A stretch of DNA of 64,000 bases from Streptomyces antibioticus (GCF_001514065.1 NZ_KQ948426.1:558001-622000); one strand, 5' to 3'; positions 16,749 to 25,340 are shown, counted from the stretch's first letter. Program-made: numbers and translations. Notes: generated by a model not told the origin, from the sequence alone.

Positions 16749-17381
16749 ATGGCCAGACTTCATCTCTTCGATCTCGACGGCACGTTGCTGCACGGCACCT
16801 CCGCCCCGGTCGAGATCTCCCGGCAACTCGGCTTGGAAGCCGAGGCTGTGGCTCTCGATCAGGCGATTGCGTCGGGGCTCATCGAGCCGCCCGAGTATGC
16901 GACGCGGGTGCACACCTTGTGGGCGGATCTCACGGACGCCCATGTGACGGCCGCATTCGAGGCCGCGCCGTGGCTGGCCCGTATTCGTGAGGTCTGGGAG
17001 GCGATCCGCAGCAACGGGGATTACTGCGCCGTCGTGTCGCTTTCCCCCTCCTTCTTCGTCGAGCGGCTCATCGCCTGGGGTGCGCATGCGGCGTACGGAT
17101 CGCGTTTTCCGGCCGTGCCGTTCACCGAGCCCGTGGATCCGGCCGGAGTGCTCAGCGCCGCGGCCAAGGTGCTGATCGCCGATCGGCTGTGCGAGGAGTT
17201 CGGGGTCACCCGGGCCGAGTGTGTCGCTTATGGAGACTCGTCGTCGGACAAGGACCTCTTCGGCGTGGTTCCGGTCTCCGTCGCGGTCAATGCCGACCGT
17301 CATCTGGCCGGTCTCGCGACCCACTCCTACGCGGGGAAGGATCTGTGGGAAGCCTATGAATTGGTGTGTCGCGTCCGGTAA
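16749..17381 (+). CDS. HAD-superfamily phosphatase, SerB-like (HAD-IB)
   Basis: This 210-residue HAD hydrolase has motif I FDLDGTLLHG with the nucleophile Asp, motif II in VVSLSPSFF, a lysine in SAAAKVLIADRL and motif III AYGDSSSDKDL. This layout is that of phosphoserine-phosphatase-like enzymes, so a small phosphorylated metabolite is a likely substrate; phosphoserine itself is not proven. The start ATG 16749 directly precedes the nucleophile strand (MARLHLFDLDGT), which is right for the family. Confidence 0.88.
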   Translation: MARLHLFDLDGTLLHGTSAPVEISRQLGLEAEAVALDQAIASGLIEPPEYATRVHTLWADLTDAHVTAAFEAAPWLARIREVWEAIRSNGDYCAVVSLSPSFFVERLIAWGAHAAYGSRFPAVPFTEPVDPAGVLSAAAKVLIADRLCEEFGVTRAECVAYGDSSSDKDLFGVVPVSVAVNADRHLAGLATHSYAGKDLWEAYELVCRVR

Positions 17382-17734
17382 TTGAGCGAATTCATGATTC
17401 GCGCCCCTGCCCCGTTCATGGGGGACCGAGGGGGGACTTGTGTGCGCGGCGGCGACCGGTAGGGTCGACTCCGGTTCTTGTCCGACGAGGGGGGCGCCCT
17501 GTGCGTAGCCGCCTGTGCCGGGCCGAGAGCGAGGCGACGCAGCCTAACGGGACGGAGAGATCGAAGACCCGCATTTTCGGTTTTGCGGCCGGAGCATCCG
17601 CACGCGCGGATTGAATAGGGCCGCATCGGCCGTGGCCATGAACGGGGAAAGCAAGCCGTCTGCGGGGGAAGCAGGCACATTCCGACCGGGGAAGTGCGCA
17701 GACCGACCGAAAGATGTTCGAGGCGAGGCACACC
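17382..17734. other. Non-coding gap before flavohemoprotein gene
   Basis: This 353-bp stretch has no convincing gene. A short inverted repeat GCGAAT-TCATG-ATTCGC (17386-17402) lies directly after the phosphatase stop and could be a weak terminator or an operator. An A/T-rich patch near 17570-17590 (GCATTTTCGGTTTTGC) might belong to the downstream promoter. Nothing else is recognisable. Confidence 0.5.
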
Positions 17735-19051
17735 ATGGACGCTCCGACCACCACATCGGCCGACAACGGCACTTCCGGCGGCGGGGGCGGCTGGTTCATG
17801 CCGCACCAGCAGCCGGAGACGCCACCGGGCGGCGAGTCAGTGCCTCCCGTACCGGCCGCCGCGTCACCGGAGACGCCCCCGCCCGTCGAACAGCGCGTGC
17901 CCCTTCAGCGGGCGGCCGCCGCGCGGGCCCAGGAGGCCTCCCCGGACGCGGTTCTCATCCGCAGGACCATGGCGGAGGTCGGCCCGGTGGCCGACAAGGT
18001 CACCTCGTACTTCTACGCCCTGCTCTTCGTACGCCACCCCGAGCTGCGCTCGCTCTTTCCCGCGGCGATGGACACCCAGCGGGACCGGCTGCTCAAGGCG
18101 CTTCTCACCGCGGCGGAGCACATCGACAACACCCCCGTCCTCGTCGACTACCTCCAGAATCTGGGCCGCGGCCACCGCAAGTACGGCACGCGCCCCGAGC
18201 ACTACCCGGCCGTCGGCGAGTGCCTCATCGGCGCCCTGCACAAGTACGCCGAGCACATCTGGGGCCCGGAGTTCGAGGCGGCCTGGGTCCGGGCGTACAC
18301 GACGATCTCGCAGGTGATGATCGACGCAGCGGCCGTGGACGAACTGCGGGCACCGGCATGGTGGTACGCGGAGGTCGTGACGCACGATCTGAGGACGCCA
18401 GACGTCGCCGTCGTCACCGTCCGCCCGAACCAGCCCTATCCCTTCCTCGCCGGGCAGTACACGAGCCTGGAGACGCCCTGGTGGCCGCGGATCTGGCGGC
18501 ACTACTCCTTCGCCTCGGCGCCCCGCTCCGACGGCCTGCTGTCCTTCCACGTGAAGGCCGTCCCCGCGGGCTGGGTCTCCCGCGCCCTGGTGCACCGCGC
18601 CCGGCCCGGTGACGTCGTCCGTCTCGGCCCGCCGGCCGGTTCGATGACCGTGGACCACACCACCGACAGCGGCCTTCTCTGCCTGGGTGGCGGCACTGGC
18701 ATAGCGCCCATCAAGGCGCTGGTCGAGGACGTGGCCGAACACGGCGAGCGGCGGCCGGTCGAGGTGTTCTACGGCGCCCGCACGGACATCGACCTGTACG
18801 ACATCGACACGATGCTCCGCCTCCAGCAGTCCCACCCATGGCTCTCCGTGCGCGCCGTCATCGACGAGCAGGCGCGCCTCCAGCTCCCCGACGCGATCCG
18901 CCGTTACGGCCCTTGGAACGAGTTCGACGCCTATGTCTCGGGCCCGCCCGGAATGATCCGCAAGGGTGTGGACGCGCTGAGGGACAGCGGCATCCCCTCC
19001 GAGCGCATCCGCCACGACTCGGTGGAGGAGCTCGTCGTCACCGGCGACTGA
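17735..19051 (+). CDS. Flavohemoprotein-like globin-reductase with Pro/Ser-rich N-terminal extension
   Basis: This protein of about 438 residues starts with ~60 Pro/Gly/Ser-rich residues. A globin domain follows (from VLIRRTMAEVGPVADKVTSYFYALLF, with a B10-type Tyr and the candidate proximal His in IGALHKYAEHIWG). A ferredoxin-reductase-like FAD/NAD module contains the FAD motif RHYSFASAP and the nucleotide loop GGGTGIAP. Flavohemoglobins oxidise NO to nitrate or act as O2/NAD(P)H reductases. The reductase linker and the unusual extension set it apart from canonical Hmp. ATG 17735 has GAGGCGAGG upstream; ATG 17714 is possible. Confidence 0.85.
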   Translation: MDAPTTTSADNGTSGGGGGWFMPHQQPETPPGGESVPPVPAAASPETPPPVEQRVPLQRAAAARAQEASPDAVLIRRTMAEVGPVADKVTSYFYALLFVRHPELRSLFPAAMDTQRDRLLKALLTAAEHIDNTPVLVDYLQNLGRGHRKYGTRPEHYPAVGECLIGALHKYAEHIWGPEFEAAWVRAYTTISQVMIDAAAVDELRAPAWWYAEVVTHDLRTPDVAVVTVRPNQPYPFLAGQYTSLETPWWPRIWRHYSFASAPRSDGLLSFHVKAVPAGWVSRALVHRARPGDVVRLGPPAGSMTVDHTTDSGLLCLGGGTGIAPIKALVEDVAEHGERRPVEVFYGARTDIDLYDIDTMLRLQQSHPWLSVRAVIDEQARLQLPDAIRRYGPWNEFDAYVSGPPGMIRKGVDALRDSGIPSERIRHDSVEELVVTGD

Positions 19052-19066
19052 GCCCGCGCACCTGCC

Positions 19067-19549
19067 TCACCCCAAGTCCGGCGCGTGCATGGCACGTACA
19101 CCCTCGATGTTGCCGTCCAGGTAGTGCCGCAGCGACAGCGGCACCAGGTGGACGGAGGCGATCCCGACCCGGGTGAACGGCACCCGCACGATCTCGTACT
19201 CGCCGATGGGCTCGTCCACCTCGGGGCCGTGCCGCAGTGAGGTGTCCATGGACTCCAGACGGCAGACGAAGAAGTGCTGGACCTTCACCCCGGTAGCGCC
19301 GCCGTCCTCGCCGATGTGCTCGACGGTGTCGACGAAGCAGGGCACCACGTCGGTGATCTTGGCGCCGAGTTCCTCGTACACCTCGCGGTGCAGGGCGTCG
19401 ACGACGGTCGTGTCGCTCGGCTCCACGCCCCCGCCGGGGGTGAGCCAGTAGGGATCCACACCGGGCTTGGTGCGCTTGATCAGGATCAAGTCGTCGCCGT
19501 CCAGGAGAACGGCACGTGCGGTGCGCTTGACCACGGGTCGGACGGTCAT
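19067..19549 (-). CDS. NUDIX hydrolase
   Basis: This 160-residue protein has the Nudix box from GGVEPSDTTVVDALHREVYE to EELGA (G-x5-E-x7-R-E-x2-E-E-x-G). The box gives metal-dependent cleavage of nucleoside-diphosphate-linked compounds. The preceding strand RAVLLDGDDLILIKRTKPG is typical. ATG 19549 (MTVRPVVKRTARAV) is preferred over 19591, because the longer frame would read into a parS-like site. It converges with the flavohemoprotein gene, 15 bp between stops. Substrate unknown. Confidence 0.9.
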   Translation of the reverse strand: MTVRPVVKRTARAVLLDGDDLILIKRTKPGVDPYWLTPGGGVEPSDTTVVDALHREVYEELGAKITDVVPCFVDTVEHIGEDGGATGVKVQHFFVCRLESMDTSLRHGPEVDEPIGEYEIVRVPFTRVGIASVHLVPLSLRHYLDGNIEGVRAMHAPDLG

Positions 19550-19570
19550 GGGTGAAATGTGGCCCGCTTG

Positions 19571-19584
19571 GTTCCACGTGAAAC
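19571..19584. promoter_or_regulatory. parS-like site, 13/14 match
   Basis: GTTCCACGTGAAAC differs from consensus by one base (T to C at position 4). It is intergenic, between the NUDIX start and the end of the LysR gene. Confidence 0.6.
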
Positions 19585-19637
19585 ATCGCATGCGGTCATT
19601 GATCGAGTGCGTCAGGTGACCCGAGGAAAGCCGCAGG

Positions 19638-20543
19638 TCAGCCCCAGTCGTCGGCCGCCCTCAGCAGCCAGTCGTGGGCCCGAGCGACATGCGGCATCGC
19701 CAGAGTGCCGGTACGGACCACCAGGAAGTACGTGCGCAGCGGTGGCACCGCGGGATAGTGCAGCGCGACCACGTCACCACGCTCCAGGGCCTCGGCGCAC
19801 AGATATCTGGGCAGCACCGCCAGCCCGGCCCCCGCCGCCGCGCAGGCCAGCACCGCACGCAGATCGGGGACGATGACCGTGCCCGGGGCGGCAGGACGGG
19901 AGTCGAAGACGGAAGCCCAGTAGCGGGAGACGAACGGCAGCGACTCGTGCACCTCGACCACCGGAATGTCCTCCAGGGCGTGCGCTCCTTTGTGGCGCAG
20001 CAGGCCCGAGCCGATCTGCTCCGCCCGGTGCGGGGAGGCGACCAGAACGTGTACTTCGTCGCAGAGCGGAGTCGCGGTGAGCAAGGCGCCGCGTGGACGG
20101 GCCGTACTGATGGCCAGATCGTGATGCCCGGCGGCCAGCCCTTCCAGCGTCTCCTCGGCGTTACCGAAGGAAGCGCGCAGTGCGAAGCCCTGGCCGTCCT
20201 CGCCGGTCAGCTCGGTGAGCGCGGGCAGGGCCCGTTCCGCGGTGAACTCGGGTGGCCCGGCGAGGTGCAGGGTCCGTAAGGAGGACTCGTCGTCGAGGCC
20301 GGTCTCGGCGATCTCCACAAGGGCGTCCAGATGAGGTGCGGCCTTGTGGGCGAGTTCGTCGCCGATGGTCGTCGGGGTCACGCCGCGGGCCTGCCGCAGG
20401 AACAGGGGCCGGCCCAACTGCCTTTCCAGGGTGCGGATCTGCGAGGTCACGGCCGGCTGCGACAGACCGAGCAACGCGGCGGCGCGGGTGAAGGAGCCGG
20501 CCCGGTGCACGGTCACGAAGGTCCGCAACAAGGCCAGATCCAT
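19638..20543 (-). CDS. LysR family transcriptional regulator
   Basis: This 301-residue LTTR has an N-terminal winged helix: MDLALLRTFVTVHRAGSFTR, AAALLGLSQPAVTSQIRTLE and LGRPLFLRQARGVTPTTIG. A periplasmic-binding-like effector domain fills the rest. No divergent partner gene is seen, since the upstream neighbour is on the same strand behind a terminator, so the target is not evident. Family knowledge predicts autoregulation and binding at a T-N11-A site in the 150 bp upstream. Confidence 0.92.
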   Translation of the reverse strand: MDLALLRTFVTVHRAGSFTRAAALLGLSQPAVTSQIRTLERQLGRPLFLRQARGVTPTTIGDELAHKAAPHLDALVEIAETGLDDESSLRTLHLAGPPEFTAERALPALTELTGEDGQGFALRASFGNAEETLEGLAAGHHDLAISTARPRGALLTATPLCDEVHVLVASPHRAEQIGSGLLRHKGAHALEDIPVVEVHESLPFVSRYWASVFDSRPAAPGTVIVPDLRAVLACAAAGAGLAVLPRYLCAEALERGDVVALHYPAVPPLRTYFLVVRTGTLAMPHVARAHDWLLRAADDWG

Positions 20544-20690
20544 GCCAGGCCCTCCCCTTCCGCGCCCTGTGCCGGCCCCCGGCCGGGCCCCAACTATAAA
20601 TATGTCGATAGGCCTCTGTCGCTACTGTGATTGGACACTGACACAGAGTCAACTAGCCTTGTTCGCGCGGTTCTTCGCGCGCGGAACCGA

Positions 20691-20729
20691 GGACGGTCCG
20701 AGCCACGAGGGGGGAGGCTCGGACCGTCC
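20691..20729 (-). terminator. Terminator of the ptpA / lyase unit
   Basis: The 14-bp perfect arms GGACGGTCCGAGCC (20691-20704) and GGCTCGGACCGTCC (20716-20729) have an 11-nt loop. The hairpin lies 43 bp beyond the stop of the lyase-like gene on the minus strand and before the LysR promoter region. Confidence 0.85.
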
Positions 20730-20771
20730 GTTGTACGTAGCCGGACACCGACCGACGGGTACGTGTACGGC

Positions 20772-21911
20772 TCAGCCGGTCGACTCCCGCAGCGCCCGCC
20801 GCACATCCGCCACCAGGTCCTCGGTGTCCTCGGCGCCCGCCGAGAAACGGATGAAGCCGTCCGGCACCGCGTCGCCGCCCCAGCGCCCCCGCCGCTCGGC
20901 CGTCGAGCGCACCCCGCCGAAGCTGGTCGCGTCGTCCACGAGCCGCAGCGCATCGAGGAAACGCTCGGCACGCGCGCGCGTGGGCAGCGTGAAGGACACC
21001 ACGCACCCGAAGCGGCGCATCTGCTGTGAGGCGATCTTGTACGACGGGTCGCCGGGCAGCCCTGGGTAGCGCACCCCGAGTTCCTCGGGCCAGTCGCGCA
21101 GCGCCTCGGCGACGGCCAGGGCGTTGGCGCTCTGCCGTTCGACGCGCAGGTGGAGCGTGGCGATCGACCGGTGTGCGAGCCAGGCCTCCATGGGGCCGGG
21201 GATCGCTCCGACCAGCTTGCGCCAGCGTCGTACAGCCGTCATCGCCTCGGCGTCGCGGCCGCTGACGTATCCCAGGAGGACGTCTCCGTGCCCCGTGAGC
21301 TGCTTGGTGCCGCTCGCCACGGAGAAGTCCGCCCCGAGCTCCAGCGGGCGCTGTCCGAGCGGCGTGGCGAGCGTGTTGTCGACGGCGACGAGGGCACCAC
21401 GCGCGTGGGCCGCGTCCACGAGCCGCCGGATGTCGCACACGTCGAGGCCGGGGTTCGACGGCGTCTCGATCCACAGCAGCCGGGCGCCCTCCAGGACGGC
21501 CAGCTGGGCGTCCCCGCCCGTCGGCGCGGTCCGCACCTGGATGCCGTACGCCCGCAGCTGCTCATGGACCAGGGGCAGCGCCTGGTAGCCGTCGTCCGGC
21601 ATGACGACCGTGTCCCCGGCGCGCAACTGCGAGAAGAGCACCGACGAGATGGCGGCCATGCCGGAGGCGAACACGAGCGTCTCGACGTCGTCCCGCCCGG
21701 GCGCCTCCAACTCGCCGACGGCCCGTTCCAGCAGGGTCCAGGTCGGGTTCTCGTCGCGGCCGTAGGTGTACGGCCCCTCGACATCGCCCGGCAGATGGAA
21801 GTGGGCGGCGAAGACCGGGCCGGGAAGGGTGGGCTCGTTCTTGACGGGCTCGGGCAGTCCGGCCCGCACCGCGCGCGTGCCCTCCCCGGTGGCCCCGGTC
21901 GTCTCCGTCAT
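20772..21911 (-). CDS. Cystathionine gamma-lyase/synthase-like PLP enzyme
   Basis: This 379-residue enzyme belongs to the Cys/Met-metabolism PLP family (fold type I). SGMAAISSVLF, WIETPSNPGLDVCDI and the Schiff-base lysine in SGTKQLTGHGDVLLGYV are all clear. YGRDENPTW near residue 50 is the substrate and partner-subunit PLP tyrosine loop. Cystathionine gamma-lyase is the usual annotation, but family members (synthase, beta-lyase, methionine gamma-lyase) cannot be separated by eye. The ATG overlaps the stop of the upstream phosphatase gene by 4 bp, so the two are translationally coupled. Confidence 0.87.
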   Translation of the reverse strand: MTETTGATGEGTRAVRAGLPEPVKNEPTLPGPVFAAHFHLPGDVEGPYTYGRDENPTWTLLERAVGELEAPGRDDVETLVFASGMAAISSVLFSQLRAGDTVVMPDDGYQALPLVHEQLRAYGIQVRTAPTGGDAQLAVLEGARLLWIETPSNPGLDVCDIRRLVDAAHARGALVAVDNTLATPLGQRPLELGADFSVASGTKQLTGHGDVLLGYVSGRDAEAMTAVRRWRKLVGAIPGPMEAWLAHRSIATLHLRVERQSANALAVAEALRDWPEELGVRYPGLPGDPSYKIASQQMRRFGCVVSFTLPTRARAERFLDALRLVDDATSFGGVRSTAERRGRWGGDAVPDGFIRFSAGAEDTEDLVADVRRALRESTG

Positions 21912-22399
21912 GCCGCTTGTCCTCCCATGTCCTCACGTACGGCGTCGAGCAGCCCCACGCTCGCCGCCTCCACCATCTCAAGGCACTCCTCGAAACCGTC
22001 CAGGCCCCCGTAGTACGGGTCCGGGACGTCGAGATCGTCGCCCGCCGACGCGTCGTACGAGCGCAGCAGACGCACCTTCGCCGCGTCCTCCGGCGTCGGC
22101 GCGAGGCGCCGCAGAGCCCTGAGGTGGCCGTGGTCGAGGGCGATGACGAGATCGAGGCGGGCGAACCACGACGGCTGGAACTGACGGGCCGTGTGGGCGC
22201 TGTCGTACCCGTGCTCCTCCAGGACGGAGACGGTGCGCGGGTCGGCGCCGTCGCCCTCGTGCCAGCCGCCCGTGCCGGCGCTGTCGACCTCGACCCGGTC
22301 GTCGAGCCCGGCCTCCGCGACACGGGCGCGGAAGACGGACTCGGCCATCGGCGAGCGGCAGATGTTGCCGGTGCAGACGAAGCAGACTCGGTAGGTCAT
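21908..22399 (-). CDS. ptpA: Low-molecular-weight protein-tyrosine phosphatase
   Basis: This 163-residue enzyme has the P-loop CTGNICRS near residue 9 (C-x5-R-S) and the general acid in DVPDPYYGG. Both are diagnostic for LMW-PTPs that remove phosphate from tyrosine in proteins. Its place beside the lyase-like gene and close to ssgR/ssgA fits S. coelicolor ptpA as I recall it, a gene whose extra copies raise pigmented antibiotic output. It is the first gene of a coupled pair with the lyase-like gene; the membrane-protein gene ending upstream of it is 8 bp away on the same strand. Confidence 0.92.
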   Translation of the reverse strand: MTYRVCFVCTGNICRSPMAESVFRARVAEAGLDDRVEVDSAGTGGWHEGDGADPRTVSVLEEHGYDSAHTARQFQPSWFARLDLVIALDHGHLRALRRLAPTPEDAAKVRLLRSYDASAGDDLDVPDPYYGGLDGFEECLEMVEAASVGLLDAVREDMGGQAA

Positions 22400-22407
22400 C
22401 TACGGGC

Positions 22408-22785
22408 TCAGTCCCCGTCGGGGAGGATGACGTTGAGCGCCCAGGACACGATCGAGATGATCAGGCCACCGACGACGGCGGTCCAGAAGCCGTCGACATG
22501 GAAGCTCAGGTCGAGCTTGTCGGCCAGCCACGACGTCAGCAGCAGCATCAGCGCGTTGACGACCAGGGTGAACAGACCGAGCGTGAGGATGAGCAGCGGG
22601 AGGCTGAGCAGCTTCACGATCGGCTTGACCAGGAAGTTCACCACGCCGAAGAGCAGCGCGACCAGGATCAGGGTGCCGATCTTCTTGCCCGTGCTGTCAC
22701 CGGTCAGGGTGATCTTGTCGAGCAGCCATACGGCGACCGCCAGGGCGCCCGCGTTGGCGATCGTCTTGACTACAAAATTCTTCAT
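22408..22785 (-). CDS. Phage-holin-4-like small membrane protein (PF04020 type)
   Basis: This 125-residue protein has four hydrophobic spans and contains LLFGVVNFLVKPIVKLLSLP and LTLGLFTLVVNALMLLL, the signature of the YvlD/holin-4 superfamily. The name is historical; bacterial members are chromosomal and mostly of unknown envelope function. It lies 8 bp upstream of ptpA on the same strand, so the three minus-strand genes probably form one transcript starting in the 60-bp gap shared with the divergent cupin gene. Confidence 0.88.
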   Translation of the reverse strand: MKNFVVKTIANAGALAVAVWLLDKITLTGDSTGKKIGTLILVALLFGVVNFLVKPIVKLLSLPLLILTLGLFTLVVNALMLLLTSWLADKLDLSFHVDGFWTAVVGGLIISIVSWALNVILPDGD

Positions 22786-22845
22786 GTGTCTGATCGTGGC
22801 AGAAGAGATCCGTTACGAGCAGTGTGACGAGGGTGGACAACGGCG

Positions 22846-23163
22846 ATGAAGGCATTCCGGCTGGACGAACTGGAGGCGGAGCGCGCCTCCAACGACGGCG
22901 CCTACCTGCAGTTTCTGCGGGAACGGAACATGTCCGTCGGCCTGTACGCGCTCGATGCCGGTGAGCATGATCCACAGAAGCCGCACAACCAGGACGAGGT
23001 CTACTTCGTTGTGAGCGGACGTGCCGCGATCACGGTGGGTCTGGAGACGACCCAGGTGGCCCGGGGCAGCGTCGTGTACGTGCCCGCCGGTGTCGCCCAC
23101 AAGTTCCACCACATCAGCGAGGATCTGCGGGTTCTGGTGGTCTTCTCTCCCCCGGAGAGCTGA
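22846..23163 (+). CDS. Small single-domain cupin protein
   Basis: This 105-residue beta-barrel has cupin motif 1 in HDPQKPHNQDEVYFVVSG and motif 2 in VYVPAGVAHKFHHIS. Both keep the metal-ligand pattern (H-x-n-E, then H). The function is unknown; small cupins may be enzymes or sensors. It is divergent from the holin-like gene. ATG 22846 is chosen, although no strong ribosome site is visible in ACAACGGCG. Confidence 0.85.
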   Translation: MKAFRLDELEAERASNDGAYLQFLRERNMSVGLYALDAGEHDPQKPHNQDEVYFVVSGRAAITVGLETTQVARGSVVYVPAGVAHKFHHISEDLRVLVVFSPPES

Positions 23164-23311
23164 GGCCCCGTCTCGGGGTTCCCTAGGGGATCGATCAGGG
23201 GACGACGAGGGGTGCGAGGCCCCCGTTCAGGCCCTCGCCCGCCCTAGCATCGAAGCAGGACATCGGAAGGATCCGGCTACAAGAGATGCCGGGGCGAGAG
23301 AGGTTGGGACG

Positions 23312-23524
23312 ATGCGTGAGATCTTCGCGGGACTGCCGTGGTGGGTGAAGTGGGTCGCGGTGCCCGTCATCGCCCTGGTCGTGTTCGGCGGGCTGATAGC
23401 CAGCGTCCTGTCCGTCGTCGTCTGGCTGCTGTTCAAGGCACTGATCTTCGTGGCCCTGGTCGGCGGGCTCATCTACGTCGTACGGAAGTTCACGACGAGT
23501 TCCTCGTCGCGCAGCGACTGGTGA
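23312..23524 (+). CDS. Small two-span membrane protein (DUF5326-like)
   Basis: This 70-residue protein starts MREIFAGLPWWVKWVAVPVI, with two hydrophobic helices and a basic/serine tail. The frame continues upstream to 23021, but GAGAGAGG before ATG 23312 fixes the start. Proteins of this size and sequence are conserved near ssgR in streptomycetes; I know of no function. It ends before a pair of inverted repeats. Confidence 0.75.
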   Translation: MREIFAGLPWWVKWVAVPVIALVVFGGLIASVLSVVVWLLFKALIFVALVGGLIYVVRKFTTSSSSRSDW

Positions 23525-23552
23525 GGTGGGCAGGGGCATCGCTGATGGGCGT

Positions 23553-23596
23553 CGGTGATCGGTAACAGGAATCACCGGTTCCCTCGCGCGAGGGAA
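23553..23596. terminator. Two adjacent inverted repeats (terminator or operator) upstream of ssgR
   Basis: CGGTGAT (23553-23559) pairs with ATCACCG (23571-23577). Two bases on, TTCCCTCGCGCGAGGGAA (23579-23596) is a perfect 18-bp palindrome. They follow the small membrane gene and precede ssgR by ~140 bp, so they could be a terminator or the ssgR control region. Confidence 0.5.
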
Positions 23597-23737
23597 GTTT
23601 CCGGCACAGGCCGTCTGTGAGCGGTGGCAGGCGATTAAAGTCCGGAATTCGTCGCGGGGACGATCCCCCGCGAGCGGCGTACACCCCCTCCCGTGTCCCC
23701 CCGCACGGGCAGCCCCCTCGCGCTTCGGGAGTGACCC

Positions 23738-24679
23738 TTGGCCACGGTTGACACCGCACCGGCAGAACTCCACGTACCCGTACAGACGGCGCCTCCACCA
23801 CGACCGGCGCCTTCCGCCCGACAGACGACTCCGGTACGACCGGCAGCTCCCGTACGAGAGCGGTCGGAGCCCTCGGATCACCATCACCGGTCGGCTCGGT
23901 CGGAGCACGTGGACCAGCCCGAGCAGACCACCTCCACGACCCTCATCGGCTCCGTCCAGCGCGCGATGCGCCTGCTGGAGTCCGTCGCCGGGCATGAACA
24001 CGGCGCCCCCGCCAAGCAACTGGCCCGGGAGACCGGCCTGGCTCTGCCGACCGCCTACCACCTGCTGCGCACCCTCGTGCACGAGGGCTATCTGCGCCGG
24101 GACAAGGGTCTGTTCTTCCTCGGCGAGGCGGCCGAGCGGCTGGGCAGCAGCGGAGCCAAGCAGAAACGTCGCAGCACGGTCGTCGAGGCGCTGGCCCACT
24201 GGCGGGACGTGATCGGCGTACCCGTGTACTACGCCATGTACCGCGAGGGCGAGATCGAGGTCATGTGCGTCTCCGACACCCCGGGCAACCCCGCGGTGGA
24301 GGAGTGGGCCGACTTCCGAGAGACCGGACATGCGCACGCCATCGGTCAGTGCCTGCTGTCCCAACTGGACGAGGGCGCCCGCCGCGACCACCTCGAGCGC
24401 TACCCGGTGCAGGCGATCACCCCCTACACCGTGTACGACAACCACACCCTGCTCCGGCGACTGGACCGGGTGGGGCGGATGGAGCCCGTCTTCGAGCACC
24501 AGGAGTACGCGCTCGGCACGGTGTGCGCGGCGATCCCGCTCACGATCGGACCGACTGCCGCGACCATGGCCATTTCTCTCCCCTCCCATCAGGCGGATCG
24601 TCTGATGGATGCCACTCGTCGGCTGCAGAGCGAGATCGGACAGCTGCTGGGGTCGCTCGCGATCTCTATCAGTATCTGA
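23738..24679 (+). CDS. ssgR: SsgR, IclR-family activator of ssgA
   Basis: This 313-residue IclR regulator has a long Pro/Arg-rich N-terminal tail of ~65 residues. The winged helix follows (LIGSVQRAMRLLESVAGHEH, LARETGLALPTAYHLLRTL), then the C-terminal effector domain (RETGHAHAIGQCLLSQL). The position directly before ssgA identifies it as SsgR, which in S. coelicolor is needed for ssgA transcription and sporulation. The start is TTG 23738 with GGGAG 7 nt before it; the tail could make other starts possible. It acts in the cytoplasm, probably on the 99-bp ssgR-ssgA gap. Confidence 0.93.
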   Translation: MATVDTAPAELHVPVQTAPPPRPAPSARQTTPVRPAAPVRERSEPSDHHHRSARSEHVDQPEQTTSTTLIGSVQRAMRLLESVAGHEHGAPAKQLARETGLALPTAYHLLRTLVHEGYLRRDKGLFFLGEAAERLGSSGAKQKRRSTVVEALAHWRDVIGVPVYYAMYREGEIEVMCVSDTPGNPAVEEWADFRETGHAHAIGQCLLSQLDEGARRDHLERYPVQAITPYTVYDNHTLLRRLDRVGRMEPVFEHQEYALGTVCAAIPLTIGPTAATMAISLPSHQADRLMDATRRLQSEIGQLLGSLAISISI

Positions 24680-24778
24680 AAACTCACTCCTTGTGATCTC
24701 TCGTATACGTTCAGCAAGATTCCATCAGAGTCAGAGGGATCATTCCCGGCCAGTCGACCGCAGATGACGGGGTAGACG

Positions 24779-25216
24779 ATGGACGAGTCCGTACAGGCAG
24801 AGGTCATGATGAGCTTTCTCGTGTCCGAGGAGCTCTCGTTCCGTATCCCGGTGGAGCTGCGCTACGAGACCTGTGATCCCTACGCGGTGCGTCTGACCTT
24901 CCACCTGCCCGGGGACGCCCCCGTGACCTGGGCTTTCGGGCGTGAGTTGCTGATCGACGGCGTGGGGCGGCCGAGTGGTGACGGGGATGTGCGCATCGCG
25001 CCGGCGGAGCAGGAGACGCTCGGTGAAGTGCTGATCCGGCTTCAGGTCGGCGCCGACCAGGCGCTGTTCCGCTCGTCGACGGCGCCGCTCATCGCCTTCC
25101 TCGACCGCACCGACAAACTGGTGCCGCTGGGCCAGGAAGGGGCGCTCGCGGACTTCGACGCCCATCTCGACGAGGCGCTGGACCGCATTCTGGCGGAGGA
25201 GCAGAGCGCGGGCTGA
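24779..25216 (+). CDS. ssgA: SsgA, sporulation-specific cell-division activator
   Basis: SsgA is an SsgA-like protein (SALP) that, with SsgB, marks sites for FtsZ rings during sporulation septation. The core MSFLVSEELSFRIPVELRYE, FHLPGDAPVTWAFGRELL and FLDRTDKLVPLGQE is nearly identical to known SsgA. Two starts are possible: ATG 24779 gives 145 residues (MDESVQAEVMMSFL, resembling the S. griseus form), while ATG 24806/24809 gives ~135 residues and has AGAGG just upstream, resembling the S. coelicolor form. I give the longer one. It converges on the yibE/F-like gene. Confidence 0.96.
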   Translation: MDESVQAEVMMSFLVSEELSFRIPVELRYETCDPYAVRLTFHLPGDAPVTWAFGRELLIDGVGRPSGDGDVRIAPAEQETLGEVLIRLQVGADQALFRSSTAPLIAFLDRTDKLVPLGQEGALADFDAHLDEALDRILAEEQSAG

Positions 25217-25340
25217 GGCGTTGCGCCGGTGCGGAGGCGGAACGCTTCAGCGCGGGTGTGGAGGAGCGCAGGAACGCTTCTTCTGGGGGAGGGTGGCGTT
25301 CTGACGGGCTGAGGCGTGGCCGGTTCGGGCCGGCCCGGCG

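Noticed and set aside
18545-18560. parS-like CTTCCACGTGAAGG in the flavohemoprotein gene
   Set aside because: Three or more mismatches to consensus, inside coding sequence; probably chance.
22408-22785. Prophage remnant suggested by a holin-like gene
   Set aside because: The PF04020-type protein is a common chromosomal membrane protein and no other phage gene is nearby.
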